NCBI GenBank assembly: GCA_947177575.1
Contig: CAMWVA010000011.1
Location: 1 to 42,417 of the forward strand
Direction of reading: 5' to 3'
Source of the DNA: an uncultured Porphyromonadaceae bacterium
GTDB taxonomy: Bacteria > Bacteroidota > Bacteroidia > Bacteroidales > Muribaculaceae
Length of the DNA: 42,417 bases
This document shows positions 15,912 through 25,643 of this stretch, one piece after another. Position 1 is the first letter of the stretch, and the number at the start of each line of letters is the position of its first letter. Position numbers and translations under genes: made by a program. Below the pieces are notes generated by a model. It was not told the DNA's origin. It did no database searches and saw only the letters and a program-made list of their open reading frames with translations.

Positions 15912-17327
15912 TCAAATTTCAGAAGACTCATTGTATACATCGGTCACTTCAGATTCTAACGTACCGTTGTAAAGATGAGTAGTGATACGGGTTCCCGGGG
16001 TAAGGTGTGAGGCATCTGTAACAGCATGACCATCAACACGTGTAATAGAATAACCGCGTCGCAAGGTATTGGCCGGACTGAGAGCCTGTACTACATCCGA
16101 AATACGTTGCAGCTGCTGACGTGAACGGTCGGCCGCACTTGTCGCAGCCATAATTAGACGTGAACAGACATTATTAAGACGTCCGGTAGCACGGTCAGTG
16201 ACATTAGCTGAGACAGGTCCTATCATAGCTGCCAAAGTATTAAGACGGGAAGAAGCAACAAACGTACGGTTACTTACGACTGAAGGCAAACGTGTGGCCA
16301 GAAGGCTCAGATGATTACGTGCTGCATCCAGACAGCGTCCGGCAGAGGCCGGCAGCATACTCTCTGCATTATGCAGACGCAGACGCTCCCCGTTAGTCAT
16401 AGCCGCCCCTTGGCGTACAATGTAGTCAACACACTGTACTGCTCGACTGTAACTCTGACGTAAAGCATCAACAAGATACGCCGCGACAGCTGTAGGTGTC
16501 TTACAACGTGTATGGGCTATCTCATCAAGCACTGTGCGGTCACGTTCATGCCCGATACCGACAACCACAGGCAACGGACACAACGCCACACGCCGTGCCA
16601 ACTCATAATTGTCAAAACCGTTAAGATCGGTAGTAGCACCGCCTCCGCGTATTATAACCACACAGTCCCAGAGGTCAATAGTCTGTTCTATAAGCTCAAG
16701 AGCTTCAATAACCGAAGCAGCCGTACGGCTGCCCTGCATCACGGCCCCGAAGAGAAACGGATAGAACACAAAACCCTCCTGATTGGCGCCAAGTTGATTA
16801 AGAAAATCTCCGTAACCTGCTGCTCCGGCTGCCGATATTACGGCAATTCGCTGTGGAGCCCAAGGCATAGATAATTGTTTATTGCGTTCGAGGATACCTT
16901 CGTAATTCAGACGTTCAAGGATTTCGTGTCTCAAACGCTCCATATCACCTAAGGTATATGACGGGTCAATGTCTGTAATCGAAAATGACAATCCGTATAC
17001 AGAATGATGGGTTGTACTGCCGTAAAGAAGCACCTTTATACCGCTCCCTATCTGACGTCCGGTAGCAGCTGCGAATTTACTCTGTATCATACGAAGCTGA
17101 CTGGCCCACACAGTGGCACGAAGTTTGGCGACCGTACTGCCGGCAGAGTTTTTCTCTATCAGCTCCATGTAGCAGTGTCCGCCGTTCACACGTACATCGC
17201 TTAATTCTGCCGTTACCCACGCTCCCTGCAATGACGGATTGAGGCGTACCGAATTTCCAATTACCTGTGTCAGCTGCGTAAGTGTCAGAGCTACACGGTT
17301 TGCCGGATTGGTTTGAGGATTAGGCAT
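15912..17327 (-). CDS. xseA: Exodeoxyribonuclease VII large subunit
   Basis: XseA (471 aa) is the catalytic subunit of exonuclease VII. The N-terminal OB-fold (about residues 10-110) contains GAWVTAELSDVRVNGGHCYMELIEK. The catalytic domain shows PQRIAVISAAGAAGYGDFLNQL, VVIIRGGGATTDLNGFDNYELARRVA and PVVVGIGHERDRTVLDEIAHTRCKTPTAVAAYLVD, all standard. The long helical region and the C-terminal LRRGYSITR block complete the protein. It begins 2 nt after the DUF4831 stop. Confidence 0.95.
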   Translation of the reverse strand: MPNPQTNPANRVALTLTQLTQVIGNSVRLNPSLQGAWVTAELSDVRVNGGHCYMELIEKNSAGSTVAKLRATVWASQLRMIQSKFAAATGRQIGSGIKVLLYGSTTHHSVYGLSFSITDIDPSYTLGDMERLRHEILERLNYEGILERNKQLSMPWAPQRIAVISAAGAAGYGDFLNQLGANQEGFVFYPFLFGAVMQGSRTAASVIEALELIEQTIDLWDCVVIIRGGGATTDLNGFDNYELARRVALCPLPVVVGIGHERDRTVLDEIAHTRCKTPTAVAAYLVDALRQSYSRAVQCVDYIVRQGAAMTNGERLRLHNAESMLPASAGRCLDAARNHLSLLATRLPSVVSNRTFVASSRLNTLAAMIGPVSANVTDRATGRLNNVCSRLIMAATSAADRSRQQLQRISDVVQALSPANTLRRGYSITRVDGHAVTDASHLTPGTRITTHLYNGTLESEVTDVYNESSEI

Positions 17328-17329
17328 AG

Positions 17330-18439
17330 TTAGGGAATATCTTCTTCACGTGTTACCCCTATCTCTTTCAAAGCACCGGTAGAAGGGTCAAAAATAGCGT
17401 ATGAAGGACTTTTCTTATCTGTAAAAAGAACCGGGTTAAGTCCGAACTCCATACCGAACTGGGCAAAATCAAGTTCTGAATCGTAAAGTACAGTATCATC
17501 CAGCGTTAGTGTGACCTGTGCAGAACCCGGTATACAATACATGACGGCATCTTTAGGCAATTTCTTAGTCTCACCCTTGGCATCAACAGGCAACTGAGCG
17601 GCATCTGTAATTTTGACATTGACACGTACAGCCGCACCTGAATAATCATCAGGCTCTACGAAACCTGAAAAATCACTCAGACGAAACAGTACCGAGTTAC
17701 CCTCTTCTTCAGGGAGAAATGTATAGGTACGTACCACAGTCTCACTATCGGTTATACCGAGAAAAGCCGAAGTCATGGCAGCTTCCTGATGGGCTAATGA
17801 ATTAAGCATCAGTTCGAGCTGGCGGCCGTCGGTAGGCATCGAGTCGGCAGTACCGCGTGTCAGCGATACCTTGGCATCACGTATCTCCATAAGGTTTTCT
17901 GCAAGCATACGTGCCTGTTTCGCACTCGACTGGGAAGCGATAAAATCTTCATCTACATATTGCAGATACTCTCCCGGAGCTATACGGTCTGTTTTTTCGT
18001 CATTACTTACTGCCATAGGTGATGGCTTCACAGCCTCAGGCCGACGGTTTATACTTAACAACATCCCGTCGTCGCCGACACCGATATAGGTAGTAGCACC
18101 GGGTTTGAGCTGCATCAGATACTGCCGGCTGTTGTCAGAAACACCGTATGGAGTTACTTTCACACGTGTTATGGTCCATGATTCGGAATCATGGGTCACA
18201 GCCTGGTCTGTACCGATATATTTCTTGGCATACTGCCAATATGGACCGGCTTTACGGCTTTCATGGCGTGCCTCTACTTCTATACGCAAAGCAGTGAGGG
18301 GCAGCGAATAGACAAGGCCATACTCATTATGCTTCTCGGCTGTCAGCAAACGTGTCTGCTGAGCTACAGTCTGCGGTGCCATAGCCGACAATCCGGCTAT
18401 CGTAAAGGCAGCGCCCAGAATTATTTTTCTCGTGGTCAT
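17330..18439 (-). CDS. DUF4831 family exported protein
   Basis: A 369-residue protein with a signal peptide (positively charged start, hydrophobic stretch to about residue 26, AQQ cleavage region), so periplasmic or envelope-bound. The block YSLPLTALRIEVEARHESRKAGPYWQYAKKYIG (about residues 43-75) followed by SWTITRVKV is the DUF4831 hallmark. Repeated beta-strand patterns suggest an all-beta fold. It sits 8 nt after nnr and 2 nt before xseA, so the three are co-transcribed, but this says little about the role. No catalytic motif was recognised. Confidence 0.8.
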   Translation of the reverse strand: MTTRKIILGAAFTIAGLSAMAPQTVAQQTRLLTAEKHNEYGLVYSLPLTALRIEVEARHESRKAGPYWQYAKKYIGTDQAVTHDSESWTITRVKVTPYGVSDNSRQYLMQLKPGATTYIGVGDDGMLLSINRRPEAVKPSPMAVSNDEKTDRIAPGEYLQYVDEDFIASQSSAKQARMLAENLMEIRDAKVSLTRGTADSMPTDGRQLELMLNSLAHQEAAMTSAFLGITDSETVVRTYTFLPEEEGNSVLFRLSDFSGFVEPDDYSGAAVRVNVKITDAAQLPVDAKGETKKLPKDAVMYCIPGSAQVTLTLDDTVLYDSELDFAQFGMEFGLNPVLFTDKKSPSYAIFDPSTGALKEIGVTREEDIP

Positions 18440-18447
18440 GTACTTGG

Positions 18448-20016
18448 TCAGTTTATATTGATCACTTCTTCGGAGGGTATAGATTTACGTTCTATTATAT
18501 GACGTATAGCCACACCTATATTATTAGCTATATCGGAAGCCATAAGACCGTATTCACCTGTTTCTGCCACAGCAAGGTCACCGGCGAGGCCATGTATATA
18601 AGCACCTAATGTAGCGGCCTGTTCAGGCAGAAGGCCTTGGGCAAGAAACGCAGCTATGACACCGGTAAGCACATCACCGGCGCCTGCGGTAGCCATGCCC
18701 GGATTGCCTGTAGAATTGAAATATACCTTTCCTGTAGGACGTATTGTAGCGGTATAATGACCTTTAAGAACTATTATAATATTATAGTACTTAGCTACCT
18801 CAATTGCTTTCCGCAGACGTGCTTCACTACTTTTCTGCTCACCGAAAAGACGGTCAAATTCCCCTACATGCGGAGTGATTATAGTTTTCGGAGGCAGCAT
18901 GGTCAGAAGAGCAGGACGCTTTGAGATACAGTTCAGTGCATCAGCATCAAGAAGTAACCGCTGTTTGGAGGTTTTCAACAGTACCTCCAAAGCGTCAATA
19001 GTGGCCTCTTGTGTACCTATACCGGGTCCTATAGCTACTACCTGATGGTCATGATGAACTGTCATATCAATGATAAAATGTTCGCCTTTATCAGGTTCGA
19101 ACATAGCTTCAGGAACAGCTGTCTGCACAATTTCCAGTCCGCGATGAGCACTGTGTACTGTCACCAGACCGGCACCGCTTCTGAGGGTGGCACGGGCACA
19201 CATCACAGCAGCCCCCATCATTCCCGTACTGCCGGCGATAAGCAATGCCGACCCGAAGTTACGTTTACCTGCAAACTTATTACGTGATGTCAGCAGAGGC
19301 CGTACGTTGCGGCTTTCGACAAAAATATAATCAGTCTGAAGCTCTTTCATCTTATTCCTGTCAAGGTCAATATCTATGAGCTTCCAGTCACTGAGCACTT
19401 CTTGCTTATAATTTTCCTCAAAGAAGAAAGATAACCGAGGGAACTGAAATGTGAATGTCAGATTGGCATGTACCATATCACGTCGTGTGACATTATCATT
19501 CCATTCTCCGAACATTCCTGAAGGCATATCTATCGAAATGACGTATGCGCCTGACTCATTTATATAGCGGGCTACAGCGACAAAGCCGCCTGCTAAAGGC
19601 TGTCTGAGACCTGAGCCGAACAGACCGTCAACCACCACATCGTTCTTACTAAGATAAGGAGGTGTGAACTCGCGCTGTATTTCTGTAAAATCTACAGTAA
19701 CCTCCTCACCTAACGCCAAAAGACGATTGCGTGCTTCCTCGCAGTCATGACTCAGTTTCTTCTTGACATTAAACAAAAACACTTCCACCTTTTTGTAGCC
19801 CTGCTCTATAAGCATACGTGCCACAGTAAGGGCATCGCCGCCATTGTTGCCCGGACCGGCTATTACAACAATACGACGGTCAGGAAGAAACATCGATATC
19901 AGCTCACAGCTCACAGCCTGAGCTGCACGCTCCATAAGGTCAAACGAAGTGATATTCTGCGATTCACAGGTAGCGCTATCGATAAGACGTATATTTTCAG
20001 ATGTAAATATTTTCAT
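18448..20016 (-). CDS. nnr: Bifunctional NAD(P)H-hydrate epimerase / ADP-dependent dehydratase
   Basis: A 522-residue repair enzyme that restores damaged (hydrated) NADH and NADPH. The N-terminal YjeF epimerase domain (about 1-215) carries AGPGNNGGDALTVAR near residues 53-67. The C-terminal ribokinase-like dehydratase domain (about 235-510) carries SALLIAGSTGMMGAAVMCARATLRSGAGLVTV, VAIGPGIGT, LLDADALN, TPHVGEF and the ATP/ADP site PGMATAGAGDVLTGVIAAFLAQG. Length and order are normal for Nnr. It is the first gene of the nnr-DUF4831-xseA-xseB operon, with a promoter at 20096. Confidence 0.95.
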   Translation of the reverse strand: MKIFTSENIRLIDSATCESQNITSFDLMERAAQAVSCELISMFLPDRRIVVIAGPGNNGGDALTVARMLIEQGYKKVEVFLFNVKKKLSHDCEEARNRLLALGEEVTVDFTEIQREFTPPYLSKNDVVVDGLFGSGLRQPLAGGFVAVARYINESGAYVISIDMPSGMFGEWNDNVTRRDMVHANLTFTFQFPRLSFFFEENYKQEVLSDWKLIDIDLDRNKMKELQTDYIFVESRNVRPLLTSRNKFAGKRNFGSALLIAGSTGMMGAAVMCARATLRSGAGLVTVHSAHRGLEIVQTAVPEAMFEPDKGEHFIIDMTVHHDHQVVAIGPGIGTQEATIDALEVLLKTSKQRLLLDADALNCISKRPALLTMLPPKTIITPHVGEFDRLFGEQKSSEARLRKAIEVAKYYNIIIVLKGHYTATIRPTGKVYFNSTGNPGMATAGAGDVLTGVIAAFLAQGLLPEQAATLGAYIHGLAGDLAVAETGEYGLMASDIANNIGVAIRHIIERKSIPSEEVININ

Positions 20017-20095
20017 GTAATCTTGTCTTGGCTCAGAATTGACTGAACCTATAGCATGGCTTCAGGTACGCACACGGACATAAAGGTTCAGACTA

Positions 20096-20103
20096 CAAAA
20101 TTA
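20096..20103 (-). promoter_or_regulatory. Promoter of the nnr operon
   Basis: The minus strand reads TAATTTTG with a perfect TTTG 20 nt upstream, a textbook Bacteroidetes -33/-7 promoter. The leader to nnr is about 75 nt. Confidence 0.7.
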
Positions 20104-20218
20104 ACCATACCGTCTCACTTATGCAAAGTTTGTGCTAAGAATTAAACTTCTTTCAATACATACGTATTTGTAAAACCGTATAGGCCTTATGTGTGTTTAT
20201 CTTTTAAAGAAGTAAGGG

Positions 20219-20250
20219 TTTGGTGCCTTTAGGTTTTTTTTGTATTTTTG
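20219..20250 (+). promoter_or_regulatory. Promoter of fba
   Basis: TTTG (20219-20222), 20-nt spacer, TATTTTTG (20243-20250): an exact -33/-7 consensus promoter. A start near 20257 gives a leader of about 120 nt, consistent with a highly expressed glycolytic gene. Confidence 0.75.
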
Positions 20251-20378
20251 CATCAACTTAAAGAGAAAGCCTGTAAGTACGGTAAGCAATATCAGTAACT
20301 ACTGTATTTCAGACAGACTATTGTGCCAATTCCGCTTATTATGTTATAACCTCAACCATAAGTTTAGATATAAAAATC

Positions 20379-21380
20379 ATGGTAGATTACAAATCACTCG
20401 GCCTGGTCAACACAAAAGAGATGTTTGCTAAGGCAGTACATGGCGGTTATGCCATTCCCGCGTTCAACTTCAATAACATGGAGCAGCTTCAGGCTATCAT
20501 TAAGGCTGCTGCCGACACCAAATCACCTGTTATTCTTCAGGTATCTAAGGGTGCACGTCAGTATGCTAATCCTATCCTGCTGCGCTACATGGCACAGGGT
20601 GCCGTTGAGTATGCTAAATCTTTAGGCTGGGAGCACCCTCAGATCGTACTGCACCTTGACCATGGTGATACTTTCGAGACCTGCAAGGATTGTATTGACA
20701 ACGGTTTCTCATCAGTTATGATTGACGGCAGCCATCTGCCTTTCGATGAGAATGCAGAGCTCACCAAGAAAGTTGTTGACTATGCACATCAGTTTGACGT
20801 GACTGTAGAGGCTGAGTTAGGTGTACTGGCCGGAGTTGAGGACGAAGTTTCTTCTGACCACCATACCTACACTAACCCCGAAGAGGTTATTGAATTTGTA
20901 GCCCGTACAGGTTGCGATAGCCTTGCTATCTCTATCGGTACTTCACACGGTGCTTATAAGTTCACTCCCGAACAGTGCACCCGTGACCCCAAGACAGGTC
21001 TGCTTGTTCCGCCTCCATTGGCATTCGACGTGCTTGAAGCTGTCGAGAAGAAGCTTCCCGATTTCCCAATCGTACTTCACGGTTCATCATCAGTTCCTCA
21101 GGAGTATGTAAAGATTATCGACGAAAACGGCGGCAAACTGCCTGATGCTATCGGTATTCCTGAAGAACAGCTCCGCAAAGCTGCCAAGATGGATGTCTGC
21201 AAAATCAACATCGACTCTGACAGCCGTCTTGCTATGACCGCAGCCGTTCGTAGAGTATTCAACGAGAAGCCCGCTGAGTTTGACCCGCGTAAGTATCTTG
21301 GCCCGGCCCGTGACGAAATGGAGAAGCTCTACAAGCACAAAATCGAAGCTGTGCTCGGTAGTGCCGGTAAGGCTGAATAA
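20379..21380 (+). CDS. fba: Class II fructose-bisphosphate aldolase
   Basis: A 333-residue zinc-dependent aldolase that cleaves fructose 1,6-bisphosphate to dihydroxyacetone phosphate and glyceraldehyde 3-phosphate, and makes it in gluconeogenesis. VLHLDHGD (residues 90-97) carries the catalytic Asp and zinc His. EAELGVLAGVEDE, SIGTSHGAYKF and VLHGSSSVP supply further metal and phosphate contacts. The codon use looks more biased than in neighbours (many GCT/CGT/AAG), in line with strong expression. It is a single-gene unit with a consensus promoter and a strong terminator. Confidence 0.96.
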   Translation: MVDYKSLGLVNTKEMFAKAVHGGYAIPAFNFNNMEQLQAIIKAAADTKSPVILQVSKGARQYANPILLRYMAQGAVEYAKSLGWEHPQIVLHLDHGDTFETCKDCIDNGFSSVMIDGSHLPFDENAELTKKVVDYAHQFDVTVEAELGVLAGVEDEVSSDHHTYTNPEEVIEFVARTGCDSLAISIGTSHGAYKFTPEQCTRDPKTGLLVPPPLAFDVLEAVEKKLPDFPIVLHGSSSVPQEYVKIIDENGGKLPDAIGIPEEQLRKAAKMDVCKINIDSDSRLAMTAAVRRVFNEKPAEFDPRKYLGPARDEMEKLYKHKIEAVLGSAGKAE

Positions 21381-21400
21381 GACCTCTGCCCTGTCATAGT

Positions 21401-21460
21401 TATAGAAAATAAGAATCCCGCTACTGTCTTAGAGGAGTAGCGGGATTCTTATTTTCTATA
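21401..21460. terminator. Bidirectional terminator, 25-bp perfect stem
   Basis: The arms 21401-21425 and 21436-21460 are exact reverse complements with a 10-nt loop (GTCTTAGAGG). The core AATCCCGCTACT/AGTAGCGGGATT is flanked by an A-rich segment on one side and a T-rich one on the other, so it can act as a terminator in both directions. It lies between convergent fba and the PHP phosphatase gene, 20 and 32 bp from their stops. Confidence 0.85.
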
Positions 21461-21492
21461 ATATCTCACAATTTTTTGTAAATTGGCTATGG

Positions 21493-22215
21493 TCAGTCAA
21501 GTGTTTTACGTGACAGTTCCGCCAGACGGTTCAGATGACGCTTCTTACGGGGCGGCTGACCTATCGACTGCTCTATAAAGGAAAGACGGTGCAGGTCACT
21601 ACCCATTAAGTCGTACATATTCTCTTCAAGCAGCCATTCAGCCTTACGGCGTGCTGTCTCACCGTACCCACCTACGAGACTGACGAAATTGGCCTGAAAA
21701 AGCACACCGGAATTTTTCAGTTTCGTATAGTCACGGTTTTCCATATAACGGTAACGCTCCGGATGGGCAAGTACCGGGAAATAGCCGGCTTTCATTATAT
21801 CATCAAACATTCTGGTCATATCCATCGGAGGAGTGAAATATGAAGTCTCCACCAACAGATGACGTCCGGAATCTCCTATCGGAAGGAGATCTTTACGTTC
21901 CAGACGCTCCTCAAAAAGACTGTCAAGCATATTCTCGGCAGCGAGCGCTATCTCCACTTTACCGGTCCATGCACTTCTGAGCTCTTCAAAACGATTGCGG
22001 AGCTCTACAGTGCCGTTAGGACAGTCTTCCATTATGTGAGGCGTAAGCCACACTTTTGCCACTCCGAGATCTTCATAACGCTTCAGTATCTCAAGGGATG
22101 TCTGCATATCCTTGACTCCGTCGTCCACACCCGGAAGTATGTGGGAATGCCAGTCGGTGAAACCTTCGAACATTCCCGAATCTTTCAGACTTTCTACTTT
22201 ATTAAATGGCCACAT
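21493..22215 (-). CDS. PHP-type protein-tyrosine phosphatase (CpsB/YwqE family)
   Basis: A 240-residue metal-dependent tyrosine phosphatase of the PHP fold, expected to dephosphorylate the neighbouring tyrosine kinase and so control capsule or exopolysaccharide assembly. TDWHSHILPGVDDG (residues 20-33) bears the metal-binding His23 and His25. Further metal-site motifs are LTPHIM, LVETSY, VLAHPERYRY and MGSDLH. It lies 36 nt downstream of the kinase gene on the same strand and is the last gene of this operon. Confidence 0.92.
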   Translation of the reverse strand: MWPFNKVESLKDSGMFEGFTDWHSHILPGVDDGVKDMQTSLEILKRYEDLGVAKVWLTPHIMEDCPNGTVELRNRFEELRSAWTGKVEIALAAENMLDSLFEERLERKDLLPIGDSGRHLLVETSYFTPPMDMTRMFDDIMKAGYFPVLAHPERYRYMENRDYTKLKNSGVLFQANFVSLVGGYGETARRKAEWLLEENMYDLMGSDLHRLSFIEQSIGQPPRKKRHLNRLAELSRKTLD

Positions 22216-22251
22216 GGCTTATTATTACTCTGTTTTTTCTCTCCTGATATT

Positions 22252-24672
22252 TTATGAGCCGTAGGAACCATACGAGCCATACGAACCGTTGCCATACGAG
22301 CCGTAACGGCTGTCTTTTGATTCCGTACCGTTAAGTACAAGACACATGTTCTTATATTTATGGTCGGCATAGAGCTGGTCAATCTCAACTATAGCGCCTT
22401 TCTCAAACAGACCTGCACGCACTACGAATATAGTACGGTCCACATGCTGGGCAATAATCTGCGTATCCACTACAAGGTCTATAGGAGGACAGTCGATAAT
22501 GACTATATCATACTCTCTTCTGAGCTCGCGCAACAGACGTTCGAAGACTTCGGTATCAAGAAGCTCAGCCGGGTTAGGGGGCACAGGTCCCATACCCATG
22601 ACATCAAGTCCTTTGACTTCAGTATGTACTATAAGTTTCTGCCAGTCCGTCTCACGCTGGGTAAGATAGGTAGTAAGACCCTTGGATGGAGATGACACGT
22701 ATGTCGAAGTAGTACCTCTGCGCAGGTCACCGTCTATCAGCAGCACCTTCTTACCCTTCAGAGCGAATGTATGTGCAAGATTATAACCTATAAACGACTT
22801 TCCGCTGCCGGGATTAAGCGAGGTTAGCATCACTATCTGGCTGCCGCTGTCACGGCCCATCATAAACTCAAGATTACTGCGTACCACGCGGAATGCCTCG
22901 TTCGGAATATCACGTTTACCCTGTTCTATGACCTTCAGAGGTTCTTCAGCCTTCTCTTTACGACGTTTCGAACTCATAAACAGGTCGGTCAGTTTACGTG
23001 GCTTACGTATGACAGGCAGTTCTCCGGCAAAGGGAACACTGCTTCTTTCCAAATCCTGACGGCTATGAACCTTAGTATCGGCAGAAGTTCTGACATATAT
23101 ATAGCTGGCAGGTACTATCAGACCAAGAGCACAAGCTATAAACAGTATGGTAGGAACTTTAGGTGAAACAGGTGCTATCGGGCCGGAAGGAGGAGTGATG
23201 ATACGTGTGTTATATGCAGTAAATGACTGCGAGAGGTCATTCTCCTCACGTTTTTCCAACAGATAAAGATAAAGTGATTCCTTTACACGCTGCTGACGAC
23301 CTACACTTTGCAGATACTTAGCCTGTTCCGGAGTAGATGCCAACTGCCCCTGAGTCTGATTGTGAGCAGACTGCATGGTACGTATGCTGGCATTAAGCTG
23401 AGCCTCACGAGCTATAACCGCTTTAACTATAGCCTCGCGCATACCGTCCAGCTGATGGTCATAATCCACAGCAAGCGGGTTAGACGGAGAGGAGTTCTCA
23501 ACAAGATTGTTACGTGCTAAGAGCAACTGGTTGTAATTAGCTATCTGAGCTTCGAGTTGCACACTTCCAAGACCGGTGTTAACAGGCACAACACTGAAGC
23601 GGTTGCCCGGATTAGCCATATACTCACGCAGGAAGCTGCTCATGGCTAACTCATTGTGGAGCTGTAACAGATTCTCTTCAATATTGGCATTAACCGTCAT
23701 CTGGGCCTCAGCCATCTGACGGGGGTCTATAACACGGTGACGTGCCTGGAAGTCGGATATATCACTGTCTACAATACCTAACTCTTCTTCTATCACCTTA
23801 AGACGGTCATCAATGAATTTCGAGGTAGATACGGCCATAAGATTACGATTCTCTACCCAGTTACCGTTATATATATCAATGACAGTGTTGAGTATGTCAT
23901 TAGCACGGGCTTTTGACACATCATCAATCGAAATCTTGATAACTTCAGCCTCTTGGTCCACAAGGTCTACCTTAAGTTTTGAACAGTAATGTTCCACAGC
24001 TGACTGAAGTCCCATACGTATGACCTTGATTTCAACCGGCTCCTCTTCGGGATAACGTTCGGCACATTCGGGATTAGGAACAATAGTCACACGACCGAGC
24101 GGAGTATTAACCATACTCTGGCCGGACTTGAAAGGCACAACGTCGCTGTACTTTTTTTTCTTACCGTCAATGCTCGTTTTAAACTTATAAAGTTCGCCGC
24201 TACCGTCAGGATTAAGCCGCATAATCATTGTAGCACCCTGGTCCACGTCAAGGTCAGCGAAGCTTATAAGAAACGGTAATGTCTTACCGTACAGCGTTGT
24301 ACCGTGCGGTATGCCTCGCTCCACATAGTTCATAGTCAGAGTCAGACGCTTTACTACTTCAAGCATAATGGCCGGCGACTGGAATGTAATCACTTCATTA
24401 TTAACCAGAGTGTTACCGCTGCCAAAGCCAAAAGTTGCAAAAGCATTAGAGAAATCCACACCACCCGAACTCTCCTGATCTTTAATCAGAACTTCGGTAT
24501 ATCGGTTGTAGCTTGGCTGACGTGTAACACAGTAGAGGGCACCTAACAGCATGAACAGTATTACGGAAAGTGCGAACCACTTCCAATGCTCTGCACACTT
24601 ACCATAGAAGTCCTTGAGCGAGAAGTATTCGGGCTCCTCACGTCGGCTGCGGGCGGAAGTCTTTTCTTTCAT
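22252..24672 (-). CDS. Polysaccharide biosynthesis tyrosine autokinase (Wzc-like)
   Basis: An 806-residue inner-membrane polysaccharide co-polymerase and BY-kinase that controls chain length and export. It has a first helix (about 33-53), a large periplasmic Wzz and coiled-coil domain (to about 495), a second helix near 505-525, then the cytoplasmic kinase. Walker A is LNPGSGKSF near residue 620 and Walker B is VIIDCPPIDLV near 724. The C-terminus ends in a Tyr cluster (SRYGSYGNGSYGSYGSYGS), the expected autophosphorylation tail, here unusually regular. Upstream is the export lipoprotein, downstream the matching phosphatase. No glycosyltransferase genes follow. Confidence 0.94.
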   Translation of the reverse strand: MKEKTSARSRREEPEYFSLKDFYGKCAEHWKWFALSVILFMLLGALYCVTRQPSYNRYTEVLIKDQESSGGVDFSNAFATFGFGSGNTLVNNEVITFQSPAIMLEVVKRLTLTMNYVERGIPHGTTLYGKTLPFLISFADLDVDQGATMIMRLNPDGSGELYKFKTSIDGKKKKYSDVVPFKSGQSMVNTPLGRVTIVPNPECAERYPEEEPVEIKVIRMGLQSAVEHYCSKLKVDLVDQEAEVIKISIDDVSKARANDILNTVIDIYNGNWVENRNLMAVSTSKFIDDRLKVIEEELGIVDSDISDFQARHRVIDPRQMAEAQMTVNANIEENLLQLHNELAMSSFLREYMANPGNRFSVVPVNTGLGSVQLEAQIANYNQLLLARNNLVENSSPSNPLAVDYDHQLDGMREAIVKAVIAREAQLNASIRTMQSAHNQTQGQLASTPEQAKYLQSVGRQQRVKESLYLYLLEKREENDLSQSFTAYNTRIITPPSGPIAPVSPKVPTILFIACALGLIVPASYIYVRTSADTKVHSRQDLERSSVPFAGELPVIRKPRKLTDLFMSSKRRKEKAEEPLKVIEQGKRDIPNEAFRVVRSNLEFMMGRDSGSQIVMLTSLNPGSGKSFIGYNLAHTFALKGKKVLLIDGDLRRGTTSTYVSSPSKGLTTYLTQRETDWQKLIVHTEVKGLDVMGMGPVPPNPAELLDTEVFERLLRELRREYDIVIIDCPPIDLVVDTQIIAQHVDRTIFVVRAGLFEKGAIVEIDQLYADHKYKNMCLVLNGTESKDSRYGSYGNGSYGSYGSYGS

Positions 24673-24734
24673 GTCTCGTGTCTAATTTATTAGATTGACG
24701 CACATAAAGCAATTTTATTGCCTTAGCTGACCTG

Positions 24735-25589
24735 TTATCTTACCAAAAGTATAGTAACTACTGTTGATGCTACCGAAGTGAGTAATGAAGCCACCGATAC
24801 CCAGAATGATGCCGACATAGTCGTATTGCCGTTGTTAGTGGTCTGACGCTTACGATAGTCATTAGGCTCCACATATATTATATCATCTTGCTTCAGATAA
24901 TATCCCGGACTGTTTAGTAATTGCTGGGCATTGGTCATATCAAGACGGTAACTGTTCATAACACCGTTTTCTTCACGCATTACCAACACGTTGTCACGTC
25001 GTCCCTGTATATTGATATCGCCGGCAAGCGTCAGGGCATCAATAACGGTCAGGTAATCGTTATTGGTATCGTAACGTCCCGGATTTCGTACTTCACCCAA
25101 CACACTCACACCGGTATTAAGAAACTCAACAGTCACAACCGGATCCTTGATAAGATTACGTCCCATAAGCTCACCCTTGATAAAACCGGCAAGTTCCTCG
25201 CGGGTCATACCTTGTATATGCAGTGTACCGAGCACAGGAAAATCTATGTTACCGTCTTTAGTAACTGTATATGCAGCCAGACCTTCAGCCTGTGCCGCTG
25301 TGTTGCGTAATACCGAACCGGTACCACTCTGCGGAGTAGTCTGCCCCAGACGGTTGCTAACCACATTGAGATTGAACAACTCGGCCAAAGCAGGGTCTTT
25401 GGACTTGATAACTATCGACAGCTTGTCTTCGGGTTCTATACGTATGGCACGGCGGGCAGCCATTTCGGTCACCGCAACTGTATCCAAATCCTGAAAGTAG
25501 GCAATGTTCTTGGGGGTACAGCTACCCAAAGCAAGAACTATAAATGCCATGACGCTGCTATTCAGCAGTAATTTTTTGATCGATATCAT
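24735..25589 (-). CDS. Polysaccharide export lipoprotein (Wza-like)
   Basis: A 284-residue outer-membrane polysaccharide export protein. The signal peptide ends in the lipobox LALGSC, with the lipidated Cys at 24. The poly-export domain spans roughly 50-160 (RIEPEDKLSIVIKSKDP, YTVTKDGNIDFPVLGTLHIQGMT) and an SLBB-type domain follows (VSVLGEVRNPGRY...NDYLTVIDALTLAGDI). A hydrophobic C-terminal helix ends the protein, matching the membrane-spanning helix of Wza. An upstream TTG-started extension in frame covers the promoter and is rejected. Operon order is export lipoprotein, kinase, phosphatase. Confidence 0.92.
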   Translation of the reverse strand: MISIKKLLLNSSVMAFIVLALGSCTPKNIAYFQDLDTVAVTEMAARRAIRIEPEDKLSIVIKSKDPALAELFNLNVVSNRLGQTTPQSGTGSVLRNTAAQAEGLAAYTVTKDGNIDFPVLGTLHIQGMTREELAGFIKGELMGRNLIKDPVVTVEFLNTGVSVLGEVRNPGRYDTNNDYLTVIDALTLAGDINIQGRRDNVLVMREENGVMNSYRLDMTNAQQLLNSPGYYLKQDDIIYVEPNDYRKRQTTNNGNTTMSASFWVSVASLLTSVASTVVTILLVR

Positions 25590-25643
25590 GATTATTGGTT
25601 TGTTGTATGTTTTCTTACCCGGCTGCCTGCCGGATTGAAAATG

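Larger units (their letters stand above)
20017..20378. other. Divergent intergenic region nnr / fba
   Basis: A 362-bp region between divergent genes. It holds one promoter on each strand (minus at 20096-20103, plus at 20219-20250) and a ~120-nt fba leader without obvious strong hairpins. No coding sequence was seen. Confidence 0.6.

Noticed and set aside
21401..21460. 25-bp palindrome as a possible mobile element
   Set aside because: It has a GC-rich core with A- and T-rich flanks exactly between two convergent genes, which is well explained as a bidirectional terminator.
22258..22312. Short repeats resembling a microsatellite or CRISPR-like pattern
   Set aside because: They encode the GSYGS tail of the tyrosine kinase; there are no spacers.
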